From Nocardioides zhouii (GTDB lineage: Bacteria; Actinomycetota; Actinomycetes; Propionibacteriales; Nocardioidaceae): 64,000 nucleotides of DNA. Numbering within the stretch: position 1 is the stretch's first letter; each line of letters starts with the position of its first letter. The notes under the pieces were generated by a model. That model made no database searches and was not told the origin of the DNA. It worked only from the letters and a program-made list of their open reading frames with translations. Made by a program: the position numbers and the translations under genes. Positions 27,250 to 36,666 of this stretch are shown piece by piece. The stretch is taken from the NCBI RefSeq assembly GCF_004137345.1, contig NZ_SDWV01000025.1, forward strand, positions 1-64,000, in the 5' to 3' direction.

Positions 27250-28632
27250 ATGAGTCAGGGGTCCTCGGTCGCCTCGGGACTGGTCCGGGTCACCATCGCC
27301 TCGGGATCGCGGCGCGTCGACCTGGTGCTGCCGGGGTCGATCCCGGTCGCCGAGCTCGTGCCCGAGCTCGCCCGCTCCGTCGGCCTGCTCGACGCCTCCA
27401 CGGTCTACGGCGGCTACCGCCTGGTGACGCAGGAGGGCCGGATCCTGGCCGACAACGCAGGCCTCACGATGCAGGGCATCGAGGACGGCGGCCTGCTGAC
27501 CGTCACCGCCGGCGTCGACGACAAGGCGCCTCGTGTGTACGACGACGTGGTCGAGGCGATGGCCGACGTCGTGGAGAACGAGCTGCGGCCGTGGGAGCCC
27601 GCGGCGGGACGGCGTACGGCGCTCGGTGCCGGCAGCATCCTGCTCGGCCTCGGCGCCCTGGCCCTGCTGCTGCAGGGCGAGAGCCTGTTCGGTGGCGTCG
27701 CCGCCGCCGGGATCTCCGGCCTCCTCGTCGTCGGTGGGATCGTCCTTGCCCGCGCCCAGGGTGAGCCCGAGGCGGGCGTCGCGGTGGCGCTCCTCGCCGC
27801 CATGTACGCCGGTGTCGCCGGCCTGCTGCTCGCTCCGGGCGACCTGCCCGCCTGGCAGTGGCCGCTCGACGACGCCTTCTTCACAGACCCGCTGCTCTTC
27901 GCCGGGATCGGCATCCTCGCCATCGGCCTGGTCGCTGTCGTCGGCCTCCAGGACGGCCGTCCCCTGGTGATCCCGGCGATCGTCGTCGGTGCCGTGCTGG
28001 TCGCCAGCGCGGTGCTGATCCGCGTCGCCTCGCTCGAGCCCGGACCCGTCTTCACCGTGCTGATGACGCTGGTCGTGCTGGCCGGCAGCATCTTCCCGTG
28101 GCTTGCGCTGGGGGTCACCGGCACCAGCGTCGACCAGCTCTACTCCCTGCACGACATCACCGCAGACCCCGAGGAGATCGACCCCGACGAGGTGGCCGGC
28201 GACGCCCGGGTCGGCCACGAGATCCTGCTGGCGGTCTCCGCGACCGTCGGCACGCTGCTCGTCATCTTCGCCCCCTTCGCGGTGGACCGCGGCGTCTACG
28301 GCACCGTCCTCGCGGCGGTCTGCTGCCTCGCCGTCATGTTCCGCACCCGCCAGTACCGCACCGGCGCCGAGGTCCTGGCCGGCCTGACGTCCGGCATCCT
28401 CGGGCTGGTGTCGGTGGCCGTCTCCATGCTGCTGATCCACGACGGCTGGCGCGCCGGTGCCGCGATCGGCCTGGCCGCCGTCGGTGCCGTGCTGCTCGCC
28501 CTCACCCTCGTGCCGGCCTCCGCCTCCGTCCGCCGCGGCCGGATGGGCGACATCGTCGAGACGGTCACCCTGCTCGCGCTCCTGCCCCTGATGGTGCTCG
28601 CGGCCGGATTCGTCGCCGCTGTGGCGGGCTGA
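27250..28632 (+). CDS. eccD: EccD, ESX membrane channel protein
   Basis: A 460-residue integral membrane protein. A ubiquitin-like N-terminal domain (1-90; VRVTIASGSRRVDLVLPG) and about 11 transmembrane helices form the bulk of the ESX membrane complex. The ATG follows a CAGGGGG stretch at 27235-27241. It is followed after 3 bases by eccB. This copy sits in the usual eccD-eccB-mycP order; the other EccD-like gene lies before the WXG100 pair. Confidence 0.9.
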   Translation: MSQGSSVASGLVRVTIASGSRRVDLVLPGSIPVAELVPELARSVGLLDASTVYGGYRLVTQEGRILADNAGLTMQGIEDGGLLTVTAGVDDKAPRVYDDVVEAMADVVENELRPWEPAAGRRTALGAGSILLGLGALALLLQGESLFGGVAAAGISGLLVVGGIVLARAQGEPEAGVAVALLAAMYAGVAGLLLAPGDLPAWQWPLDDAFFTDPLLFAGIGILAIGLVAVVGLQDGRPLVIPAIVVGAVLVASAVLIRVASLEPGPVFTVLMTLVVLAGSIFPWLALGVTGTSVDQLYSLHDITADPEEIDPDEVAGDARVGHEILLAVSATVGTLLVIFAPFAVDRGVYGTVLAAVCCLAVMFRTRQYRTGAEVLAGLTSGILGLVSVAVSMLLIHDGWRAGAAIGLAAVGAVLLALTLVPASASVRRGRMGDIVETVTLLALLPLMVLAAGFVAAVAG

Positions 28633-28635
28633 TCG

Positions 28636-30060
28636 ATGGCCACCAAGAAGGACCTGGTCGAGGCCCACGCCTTCAGCCGCCGCCGGCTGGTCACCGCGTT
28701 CGTCTCGGGTGCCCCCGGTGGCCGCGAGGTCGAGCCGGTGCGGCCGGGCCGCGTGCTCATCGGCGGCGTCGCCCTGTCCGTGCTGCTGCTGGCCGGTGCC
28801 GCGATCGCCGGCTTCCTGCTGGGTCGCCCGCCCGCGCAGTGGCTCGACGAGGGCAGCTTCGTCATCTCCAAGGACACCGGCGAGCAGTACGTCGTCATGG
28901 TGGGCGGTGACAACCCGCTGCTGCAGCGGGTGCCCAACTACGTCTCCGCCCAGCTGCTGCTGGGGGATGCCGAGCTGACTCCGTACACGGTCCGCGACAA
29001 GTACATCCGTACGGTGCAGCTCGGCGAGGACCTCGGCATCGAGGGCGCCCCGGCCGGACTCCCCAGCGCCGCCGAGCTCGTCGACGACGGCTGGACGGCG
29101 TGCACCGGCGACGGCCTGGGCATCAAGATCGCCGTGCAGGAGACCCCCGCGGTCGAGGACCTGGCCGCGTCGTCGTTCCTCGTCTCCAGCGGGGGCGCGC
29201 GGTGGCTGATCGCCACGGCGCCGTCGCTCGGCAGCCAGGAGGGGCGCGCCTACCGCTACCAGATGCCGGCCGACGAGACCCAGGCCTCCACGCTCGGGAT
29301 CCGGCTCGACTTCGGCGCCACGCCCTTCGAGGTCGACGACGAGTGGCTCAACCTGTTCCCGGAGGGTGACCCCCTCGAGGCCTCATCGTTCGGGGTGACG
29401 CAGGACGGCCAGCCCGTGCCGTACGGCGACACCGCCCAGGACCTGTCCCGGTTCCAGATCGGCGACCTGCTCCGCTCTCCCGACGGCAACTACTTCCTGC
29501 TCGGTGACGAGGCCCCGCAGAACCTCGGCGACTTCGCCGCAGCGGTCTACGGCGTGGTGCACGGACAGGCCACCGAGATCCCCGAGGACCTGGCGGCGCA
29601 GTTCGACGACCCGGAGTACCCGGCCGAATGGCCCGCCGGCGTCCCGGCAGCGGTGACGGCGGGATCCCTGTGCGCCGTGCTCCACCCAGCGCCGGCGGTC
29701 GACGCCCGCGTCAGCCTGGCCACCAACCCGACCGGCGCCGCCGATCCCGGCGGGCCCGAGCCGATCGCCCCCGGCCGCCACGACGTCGACGTCGAGCCCA
29801 GCGCCGGCGCCTACGTGCTCGCCGGCTCGGACGAGGCTGCCGACGGCGGCACCCCGTACGTCGTCGACACGAAGGGCGAGAAGTACCTGCTCGGACCCGA
29901 CGTGTCCACCTACATCGGCTACGAGGGCGTCGTACCTCCCCTGGTGCCGAGCACCTGGATGGGCTTCTTCGACCCGGGCGTCCCCCTGACGACCAACAGC
30001 GCGCGCAGGGTGCCGGAGGACGCACCCCCGCCGGACGACTCCGCAGAGGACGCCGGCTGA
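28636..30060 (+). CDS. eccB: EccB, ESX periplasmic-side core protein
   Basis: A 474-residue protein with a short cytoplasmic head (ATKKDLVEAHAFSRRRLV), one transmembrane helix (about residues 40-63) and a large extracytoplasmic domain, as in EccB proteins that line the outer side of the ESX complex. The C-terminal part carries repeated YVVDTKGEKYLLG-like strands. The stop overlaps the mycosin ATG (ATGA at 30060-30063). Confidence 0.92.
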   Translation: MATKKDLVEAHAFSRRRLVTAFVSGAPGGREVEPVRPGRVLIGGVALSVLLLAGAAIAGFLLGRPPAQWLDEGSFVISKDTGEQYVVMVGGDNPLLQRVPNYVSAQLLLGDAELTPYTVRDKYIRTVQLGEDLGIEGAPAGLPSAAELVDDGWTACTGDGLGIKIAVQETPAVEDLAASSFLVSSGGARWLIATAPSLGSQEGRAYRYQMPADETQASTLGIRLDFGATPFEVDDEWLNLFPEGDPLEASSFGVTQDGQPVPYGDTAQDLSRFQIGDLLRSPDGNYFLLGDEAPQNLGDFAAAVYGVVHGQATEIPEDLAAQFDDPEYPAEWPAGVPAAVTAGSLCAVLHPAPAVDARVSLATNPTGAADPGGPEPIAPGRHDVDVEPSAGAYVLAGSDEAADGGTPYVVDTKGEKYLLGPDVSTYIGYEGVVPPLVPSTWMGFFDPGVPLTTNSARRVPEDAPPPDDSAEDAG

Positions 30061-31316
30061 TGAACCAGCTGCGTACGGCGCTCGCGGCCGGCGTGGTCGC
30101 GGCCGCGGTCGTGCCGGTGTGGGCCGCGCCGGCGAGCGCCGACCACGAGGCTCCCTGCTCGATCACCGAGGTGCCCGGATCCGAGCGGCTGGCCGACACG
30201 CACGAGAAGGACAACCCGGCGTACGACCGGATGCACGTGGAGCGGGCGCAGGAGCTCGCGACCGGCAAGGGCGTGAAGGTCGCCGTGATCGACAGCGGGA
30301 TCGTGGGCGGCCAGGGAGCCGTGATCCCCTACGGCGGCGTCGCGATCCCGGGGGTCAACCCCAACACCCGCCTGTCGGGGCACGGCACGATCGTCGCCAA
30401 CCTCATCGCCGGCCCGCACGGCGTCGCGCGGGACGCCCAGGTCTTCGACGTCAAGGTCTTCGACGTCGAAGGTGCCGACACGACGCAGGGGGAGCGACCG
30501 CTGACGTCGGCCGGGATGGTCGCGGGCATCGAGGAGGTGATCGCCGCCGACAAGCGCGAGGGCTTCGACGTGGTCAACCTCTCGCTGGCCGTGCCCGAGT
30601 CCGACCCGCGCCTCGAGGCCGCGGTCGCCCGGCTCGTCGCCCTCGACCTCGTCGTCGTCGCGTCCTCGGGCAACGTCGAGGAGGGTGACGCCTCCAGCGA
30701 GGACGGGTTCAAGGGCACCCCCGGCAACGACGCCGAGGTCTACCCGGCCGACTACCCGGGCGTGGTGGCGGTCAGCGCGACCCCGGCCGACGGCAGTGAC
30801 CCGAGCCAGTACGTCAAGCCGAACCTCGACACCGACGTGGCGGCCCCGACGGCGGGCGCGATCTCGGTCAACGCGACCGGCCAGGTGTGCGTCGTCCCGC
30901 AGGTAGCGACGTCGTGGGCGGCAGCCGAGGTCAGCGGGATCCTGGCCCTGCTGCGTGAACGTTTCCCCCGGGAGACCCCGCGCCAGCTGGTGGCCCGGCT
31001 GCAGGCCACGACGGAGGGCGGCGGCGTACCCCCGGCGTCCGACGACGAGGGCGACGACGCGGCCGCCATGGCTGACCCGTGGACCGGTGCGGGAGTGGTC
31101 CAGGCCCACGACGCGCTGACGCGCGAGCTCGAGCCGGGGCGTCAGGGCAAGGTCGAGACGACCCTGCGCGAGGTCCGGGCCGACGCGCAGGCACCGCCCG
31201 CGCCCGAGCGGGTCGACCTGCTCGGCACCCCGCGCGCCATCCTGCTGTGGTCGGGACTGGTCGCCGGATCGCTGCTCGCGCTCGCCTTCATGCTGCGCCC
31301 GTTGTTGCGACGCTGA
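30060..31316 (+). CDS. mycP: Mycosin (ESX-associated subtilisin-like protease MycP)
   Basis: A 418-residue membrane-anchored protease. The signal peptide (1-27) ends near ASA|DH. The catalytic triad reads Asp78 (VIDSG), His108 (SGHGT) and Ser285 (VATSWAAA). The oxyanion Asn is in SSGN (205). A C-terminal helix (~390-410) anchors it outside the membrane. Mycosins cap and stabilise ESX channels. It starts inside the eccB stop overlap. No EccE gene follows; the next gene is manC. Confidence 0.92.
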   Translation: MNQLRTALAAGVVAAAVVPVWAAPASADHEAPCSITEVPGSERLADTHEKDNPAYDRMHVERAQELATGKGVKVAVIDSGIVGGQGAVIPYGGVAIPGVNPNTRLSGHGTIVANLIAGPHGVARDAQVFDVKVFDVEGADTTQGERPLTSAGMVAGIEEVIAADKREGFDVVNLSLAVPESDPRLEAAVARLVALDLVVVASSGNVEEGDASSEDGFKGTPGNDAEVYPADYPGVVAVSATPADGSDPSQYVKPNLDTDVAAPTAGAISVNATGQVCVVPQVATSWAAAEVSGILALLRERFPRETPRQLVARLQATTEGGGVPPASDDEGDDAAAMADPWTGAGVVQAHDALTRELEPGRQGKVETTLREVRADAQAPPAPERVDLLGTPRAILLWSGLVAGSLLALAFMLRPLLRR

Positions 31317-31350
31317 GCGGCCGCCACGGCCGCCATGATGGAATCGCCCC

Positions 31351-32415
31351 ATGACTGACACCGCGGACGAGCCCGTCGCCGTCATCCTGGCCGGTGGCCA
31401 GGGGTCACGGCTGTGGCCGATCAGCCGCGACCGACGGCCCAAGCAGTTCCAGCCGGTCGTCCACGACCGCCCGCTGCTGACCGCGACGATCGAGCGGCTC
31501 AGCGAGATCGTCGACCCGTCCCGCATCCACGTCTCCACCCGGGCGCGCTTCGCCGAGGCCGCGCGGGCGACGCTGGGCCCGGTGCCGCCGGAGAACCTGA
31601 TCCTCGAGGAGGACCCGGCTGGGCCGGCCACCGCCTTCGCACTGAGCATCGCGACACTGGCCCACCGCTACGGCAACGCACCGGCGCTGATCGCTCCGTC
31701 TGACCACCTCATCCTCGAGGAGGAGGCCTTCAACCAGGCCTCGCGCGACATGCTCGGCCAGCTCGTCGAGACCCCCGAGTCGATGGTGGTGCTCGGTGCG
31801 GAGCCCACCGGGTTCGACGGCAGCCTCGGCTACATCCACACCCAGGGCGAGGGTGGTCCCGTCGAGGTGATCACCAGCTTCTTCGAGAAGCCCGACCCGG
31901 CGACGATCGACGAGATCGGCGACGACGGCTCGCTCTACTGGAACACGGCCTGCTACGGCGTACGCGTCGAGAAGGCCTGCGACGCCTATCGCGCGGCCAT
32001 GCCGCTCATCTTCGACAGCATCGAGCGCTTCGCCCGCGACCGGCCCGACGTCAACGGCTACCGCGGTGCGGCCATCGGCGGCCACGAGCTCTACCCGCTG
32101 ATCGCGGCCGGGATGGAGTGCCTGGTCGTCCCGCGCCACCTCGGCTGGAGCGACATCGGCACCTGGAAGCGGCTCGAGCGCGTGCTCTCCGAGCAGCAGG
32201 CGGATTCCAGCCGTGCTCTCCAGCTCGACACCGACGACGTGCTCGTCGCCAGCATGGACGGGCGACCCGTCGTCACGCTCGGCGCATCCGGTCTGATCGT
32301 GGTCACCCACGAGGACGCGGTCTACGTCCTGGACAAGCAGAAGGCGCTGGACCCCGGCACGCTGGAGCACCTCCGTTCGCTGCTCGCGGCGAGCACCCGC
32401 GAAGATCTCCTCTGA
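31351..32415 (+). CDS. manC: Mannose-1-phosphate guanylyltransferase
   Basis: A 354-residue cytoplasmic nucleotidyltransferase making GDP-mannose from mannose-1-phosphate and GTP for mannosylated lipids and glycans. The signature AGGQGSRLWPIS and the downstream RPKQF lie in the first 35 residues. FFEKPD carries the second lysine. SDHLI is the metal-binding site. It is the monofunctional form, without a phosphomannose isomerase domain. Confidence 0.9.
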   Translation: MTDTADEPVAVILAGGQGSRLWPISRDRRPKQFQPVVHDRPLLTATIERLSEIVDPSRIHVSTRARFAEAARATLGPVPPENLILEEDPAGPATAFALSIATLAHRYGNAPALIAPSDHLILEEEAFNQASRDMLGQLVETPESMVVLGAEPTGFDGSLGYIHTQGEGGPVEVITSFFEKPDPATIDEIGDDGSLYWNTACYGVRVEKACDAYRAAMPLIFDSIERFARDRPDVNGYRGAAIGGHELYPLIAAGMECLVVPRHLGWSDIGTWKRLERVLSEQQADSSRALQLDTDDVLVASMDGRPVVTLGASGLIVVTHEDAVYVLDKQKALDPGTLEHLRSLLAASTREDLL

Positions 32416-32445
32416 CCCGGCACCAGCTCGAACCCGAAGGAACCC

Positions 32446-33747
32446 ATGTCCCACGAGAACAGCCAGCACATCGTCGTCGTCGGCACCAAGCCCGACATCA
32501 TCAAGCAGGCGCCGATCTACCACGAGCTGCGTGAGCGGGGCCACGACGTGGTGCTGTGCCACACCGGCCAGCACTACGACCACAACCTGTCGCAGTCGAT
32601 GCTCGACGAGTTCGGCGTGCGCGAGGACGTCAACCTCGAGGTGCGCGGCGGCGTCAACGACCTGGTCTCCGGCATCACGGCCAAGCTCGCTCTCTACCTG
32701 CGTGGCTTCGCCGAGCGCGGCGGCTTCCCGATCACGTACGTCCACGGCGACACCACCACCGCGATGGCCGGCGCGCTCGCCACCTTCGGCGAGCGCCAGG
32801 CGCTCGTGCACGTCGAGGCCGGCCTGCGCACGCTCTCGCCGAAGCCCGAGGTGCTGCAGGGCTGGCTCGACCAGGGCGCCGACCTCGACTGGGCGTCGTT
32901 CCGCGAGCAGTCGATCGACCGCACCAGCTGGTCCAAGGGCAGTCGCGAGCCGTCGCCCGAGCAGTTCAACACCCGCGTCGCCGACGCGGGCACCGACCTC
33001 CACGCCGCCCCGGTCGAGCTCAACCGGGAGTTCCTCATCGACGAGGGGTTTGCGCCCGCCGCGATCGACGTGGTCGGCAACTCGGTCGTCGACGCGCTCG
33101 CCCTGGCGATCGCCGGCAGCGACAAGAACCAGGTGCTGCAGAAGTTCCCGCAGATGGGTGACGGGTCGTTCCTGCGCTTCTGCGTGCACCGCCGCGAGAA
33201 CACCACCAACCACTTCCGCTTCAACCTGCTGATGGACGCGATGGAGTCGCTGCTCGAGCAGGGCCACCACGTCCTCTTCATCCGCCTGCTCGGCACCGAG
33301 GCGGCCATCGACAACTTCGGGCGCCGCCAGTGGCTCGAGGACCTCGAGGCGAGGTACGGCGACGCGCTGATCTCGACGCCCGTGTGGGACAGCTACCTCG
33401 ACGTCGTTGCCGCAATGGCCATGTGCGCGGTGATCGTGACCGACTCCGGCAGCATCGTGGAGGAGGCCAACGTCCTCGACGTGCCTTGCGTGACCCTGCG
33501 CTTCGGCTCCGACCGGTCCGAGACCTTCCTCGCCGGCAGCAACTTCCTCGCCCCGCCCATCGACAAGGCGTTGATGACCGCCGTCATCCACAACGTCTTC
33601 GAGCACCGCGGCGAGCTGTCGTGGGAGCGCGTCTACCCCGAGGGTGCCTCGCGGATGCTGGTCGATGCCGTCGAGCGGCGCCTCGACGAGGGCAGCCTGC
33701 TGATCTCCGAGGAGTGGCGCTACGGGCTCAAGGCCCAGCTGCGCTGA
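32446..33747 (+). CDS. wecB: UDP-GlcNAc 2-epimerase family protein, variant active site
   Basis: A 433-residue protein matching the GT-B-fold UDP-GlcNAc 2-epimerase family, which converts UDP-GlcNAc to UDP-ManNAc. VVGTKPDIIK, HTGQHYD, HGDTTT (100-105), HVEAGLRT (122-129) and VHRREN (247-252) are intact. Oddity: about 40 residues are inserted after HVEAGLRT, and the usual PEExNR motif reads PEQFNT (171-176), changing a catalytic Glu to Gln and the Arg to Thr. It may act on a different UDP-sugar. It follows manC by 30 bases. Confidence 0.75.
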   Translation: MSHENSQHIVVVGTKPDIIKQAPIYHELRERGHDVVLCHTGQHYDHNLSQSMLDEFGVREDVNLEVRGGVNDLVSGITAKLALYLRGFAERGGFPITYVHGDTTTAMAGALATFGERQALVHVEAGLRTLSPKPEVLQGWLDQGADLDWASFREQSIDRTSWSKGSREPSPEQFNTRVADAGTDLHAAPVELNREFLIDEGFAPAAIDVVGNSVVDALALAIAGSDKNQVLQKFPQMGDGSFLRFCVHRRENTTNHFRFNLLMDAMESLLEQGHHVLFIRLLGTEAAIDNFGRRQWLEDLEARYGDALISTPVWDSYLDVVAAMAMCAVIVTDSGSIVEEANVLDVPCVTLRFGSDRSETFLAGSNFLAPPIDKALMTAVIHNVFEHRGELSWERVYPEGASRMLVDAVERRLDEGSLLISEEWRYGLKAQLR

Positions 33748-33767
33748 CCGACGTACGCCCTGCACGA

Positions 33768-33806
33768 CGAAGGCCCCGCGACCGTGTGAACGGTGCGGGG
33801 CCTTCG
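33768..33806. terminator. Terminator between wecB and tRNA-Ser(GGA)
   Basis: A perfect 12-bp stem (33768-33779 with 33795-33806) with further pairing inside the loop. It serves genes converging from both sides. Confidence 0.7.
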
Positions 33807-33814
33807 GTGTGCGG

Positions 33815-33899
33815 CGGAGGTAGGGGGATTCGAACCCCCGAGGGCGTTAACCCAACCCGCTTTCCAAGCGAGCGCCATAGGCCACTAGGCGATACCTCC
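33815..33899 (-). tRNA. tRNA-Ser (anticodon GGA)
   Basis: An 85-base class II tRNA on the minus strand. The acceptor ggaggta/tacctcc is perfect, the anticodon loop is TTGGAAA, and a long variable arm precedes the T-arm with ggttcgaatcc. It is the third tRNA-Ser in the window. It reads UCC/UCU codons. Confidence 0.95.
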
Positions 33900-33990
33900 G
33901 CCGAGGAGAGTACCGGTCCGCCCGGAGACGATGAAATCGCCCGCGGAGCCCTCGGTTTGGGGGCCGGATCGGCGCTCGCCTAGACTCCCC

Positions 33991-34080
33991 GGCAACCCCC
34001 CACGCGACGTCACCTCGCCGAATCCCCCAGGGCCGGAAGGCAGCAAGGGCACGTGAGCTCTGATGGGTGCGTGGGGGGCC
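33991..34080 (+). ncRNA. ffs: SRP RNA (4.5S type)
   Basis: The diagnostic signal-recognition-particle domain IV, gggccggaaggcagcaaggg (34030-34049), is flanked by long complementary ends (ccccccacgc at 33996-34005 with gcgtgggggg at 34069-34078). It folds as one hairpin of about 90 bases. It lies just before dnaX, the common actinobacterial position. Exact ends are approximate. Confidence 0.9.
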
Positions 34081-34139
34081 TCTTCATGTCCGGTGACCGG
34101 CGGTGGTCGCTGTGGGTGCCCCCGGTTAGGGTTCACGAC

Positions 34140-36218
34140 GTGGAGTCACCGCTCGCGCTCTATCGCCGCTACCGGCCCGAGACCTTCCAGGAGGTCATCG
34201 GGCAGGACCACGTGACCGAGCCGCTCCGCGCCGCGCTCGCGGCCAACCGCGTCAACCACGCCTATCTCTTCTCCGGGCCGCGCGGCTGCGGCAAGACCAC
34301 CTCGGCCCGCATCCTCGCCCGCTCGCTCAACTGCGCGCAGGCGCCCGTGTCGGACCCCTGCGGCGAGTGCGACAGCTGCCGCGAGCTGGCCCGCGGCGGG
34401 CCCGGGTCGATCGACGTCATCGAGATCGACGCGGCGTCCCACGGCGGTGTGGACGACGCCCGCGACCTGCGCGAGAAGGCCTTCTTCGCGCCGGTGCGCG
34501 ACAAGTACAAGGTCTACATCATCGACGAGGCCCACATGGTCACGACGCAGGGCTTCAACGCCCTGCTCAAGCTGGTCGAGGAGCCGCCGCCCCACCTGCG
34601 GTTCATCTTCGCCACGACCGAGCCCGACAAGGTGCTGCCGACGATCCGCTCGCGCACCCACCACTACCCCTTCCGGCTGATCCCGCCGCGCCTGCTGAGC
34701 GACTACCTGTCCCAGCTCGCGGGCGAGGAGGGCGTGGCCATCGAGCCGGCCGCGCTGCCCCTCGTCGTACGCGCCGGGGCGGGGTCCGCGCGCGACAGCC
34801 TGTCCGTGCTCGACCAGCTGCTCGGCGGTGCCGGTCCGGCCGGTGTGACCCACAAGCTCGCCACCGACCTGCTCGGCTTCACGCCCGACTCGCTCCTCGA
34901 CGAGGTGGTCGAGGCGTTCGCCTCGCGCGACGGCGCCTCGGTCTTCTCGGTCGTCGACAAGGTCGTCGAGACCGGCCAGGACCCGCGCCGCTTCACCGAG
35001 GACCTGCTCCGCCGGCTGCGCGACCTCGTGATCGTCACGGCCGTGCCCGACGCCCCCGCCACCGGCCTGATCGACGTCCCGCAGGACGCGGGGGAGCGGC
35101 TGGTCGCGCAGGCCGCACGCTTCGGCGCCATCGAGCTGAGCCGGGCCGCCGACATCGTGGCCGCCGGGCTGACCGAGATGCGGGGTGCCACCGCGCCGCG
35201 TCTCCTGCTCGAGCTGCTCTGTGCCCGGGTGCTGCTGCCCGGGGCCGACCACTCCTCCGAGGGAGTGATGGCCCGCCTCGAGCGCCTCGAGCGACGAATG
35301 GACGTGACCGGCACGCCGGCTCCCGCCGCCGCGCCCGCTCGTCCCGCGCCGGAGCCCGTCGCGGCTCCAGTCCAGGAAGCTCCCGCGACCGTCGCGCCTG
35401 CTCACGACGAGCCCGCACCGCCGATCCCGACGCCGTCCCCCCGCCACGACGGTCCGCCGCCGCCGCCGCCCCCGCCGATGCCGACCTCCGTTCCCGAGCC
35501 GACGCCCGTGGTCGAGGACCCGGCCCCGGCCGCCGCGTCGACGTCCGGCGCGCCGGTCGCCGAGCAGCCGGCCGGTCCGCAGGGCGGCCTCAGCCTCGTC
35601 GACGTGCGCCGGCTGTGGCCCGACATCCTCGAGCAGACCAAGAACCGTCGCCGGCTCGCGTGGATGGTGCTCTCGCAGCACGCCCACGTCGTCGACGTCG
35701 ACGCCACCCGGCTGACGATCGGCTTCGCCAACGCCGGAGCGCGCGACTCGTTCGTCAACGGCGGCTGCGACGAGATCCTGCGCCAGGCCTCGATCGACGT
35801 GGTCGGGATGGACTGGCGCGTGGAGTCGATCGTCGACCCCAGCGGCGCCGCCGCGCAGGCCCCGGTCGTACGCCAGTCGGCCACCGAATCGGCCGCTCCG
35901 GCCGGTGCCACCCCGGCGCAGTCGTCGCCCGACGGTCCGCCGGACTGGGTCACGGGCAGTGCAGCCCCGGCTGCCGAGGCCCCCAGCGGCGAACCAGTGC
36001 CGCCCCCGGCCGAGCCGCCCGTGTCGGCCGCTCCCGCCCGCGAGGCCCTCGAGGCCGCGCGGGCCGGCGGCGTGAGCGAGCCGAGCGCGCCGGTCCGCTC
36101 GGCCGATGACGACGTCGACCGCGACGACCCCGACGCCGAGTCGGCGGCCCTCGACACCGAGTCCCTGCTCAGCCAGACCCTCGGCGCGAAGCTGATCGAA
36201 GAGATCAAGAACGACTGA
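34140..36218 (+). CDS. dnaX: DNA polymerase III subunits gamma/tau
   Basis: A 692-residue clamp-loader ATPase. Walker A GPRGCGKTT is at 46-54, a zinc module has Cys65, 74, 77 and 80, and Walker B is YIIDEAHMV. A Pro/Ala-rich linker (about residues 395-485) precedes a tau-like C-terminal domain. The GTG at 34140 gives the usual MESPLALYRRYRPETF start. The upstream in-frame ATGs fall in the SRP RNA gene. It loads the sliding clamp and couples the replisome. Confidence 0.93.
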   Translation: MESPLALYRRYRPETFQEVIGQDHVTEPLRAALAANRVNHAYLFSGPRGCGKTTSARILARSLNCAQAPVSDPCGECDSCRELARGGPGSIDVIEIDAASHGGVDDARDLREKAFFAPVRDKYKVYIIDEAHMVTTQGFNALLKLVEEPPPHLRFIFATTEPDKVLPTIRSRTHHYPFRLIPPRLLSDYLSQLAGEEGVAIEPAALPLVVRAGAGSARDSLSVLDQLLGGAGPAGVTHKLATDLLGFTPDSLLDEVVEAFASRDGASVFSVVDKVVETGQDPRRFTEDLLRRLRDLVIVTAVPDAPATGLIDVPQDAGERLVAQAARFGAIELSRAADIVAAGLTEMRGATAPRLLLELLCARVLLPGADHSSEGVMARLERLERRMDVTGTPAPAAAPARPAPEPVAAPVQEAPATVAPAHDEPAPPIPTPSPRHDGPPPPPPPPMPTSVPEPTPVVEDPAPAAASTSGAPVAEQPAGPQGGLSLVDVRRLWPDILEQTKNRRRLAWMVLSQHAHVVDVDATRLTIGFANAGARDSFVNGGCDEILRQASIDVVGMDWRVESIVDPSGAAAQAPVVRQSATESAAPAGATPAQSSPDGPPDWVTGSAAPAAEAPSGEPVPPPAEPPVSAAPAREALEAARAGGVSEPSAPVRSADDDVDRDDPDAESAALDTESLLSQTLGAKLIEEIKND

Positions 36219-36280
36219 CCGAGTTTCGGCCGACCACATTCGATGTGCCGCGACCCTTGCCCCTCTACCCGGGAGACCCG

Positions 36281-36655
36281 ATGACCCAGAACCCGTTCGA
36301 CGCCCTCGGCGGCGGCTTCGACATGAACGCCCTCCTCCAGCAGGCGCAGCAGATGCAGCAGCAGCTCGAGGAGGCCCAGGCCGCCCTCGCCAAGCAGACC
36401 GTCGACGGCACCGTCGCCGGCGGCGCGGTCACCGTCACGGCCAACGGCGTGGGCGAGCTCGTCGGCGTGACCATCCGCGCCGGTGAGTTCGACGGCACCG
36501 ACCCCGACGACCTGTCGGACCTCTCCGACCTCATCGTCGCGGCCTACCGCGACGCGCGGGCCAAGTCCGAGGCGCTGGCCGGCGACTCGCTCGGCCCCCT
36601 GTCCGAGGGCCTGGGCGGTGCGGGCGGCGGCCTGGGCTTCCCCGGCCTGGGCTGA
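36281..36655 (+). CDS. YbaB/EbfC nucleoid-associated protein
   Basis: A 124-residue DNA-binding dimer of the YbaB/EbfC family. It has a Gln-rich helix ([16 protein letters not shown]), then the small domain ([16 protein letters not shown]), and a Gly-rich tail. The ATG follows GGGAG at 5-base spacing. Its place between dnaX and recR is widely conserved. Confidence 0.92.
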   Translation: MTQNPFDALGGGFDMNALLQQAQQMQQQLEEAQAALAKQTVDGTVAGGAVTVTANGVGELVGVTIRAGEFDGTDPDDLSDLSDLIVAAYRDARAKSEALAGDSLGPLSEGLGGAGGGLGFPGLG

Positions 36656-36666
36656 GGCGACACACC

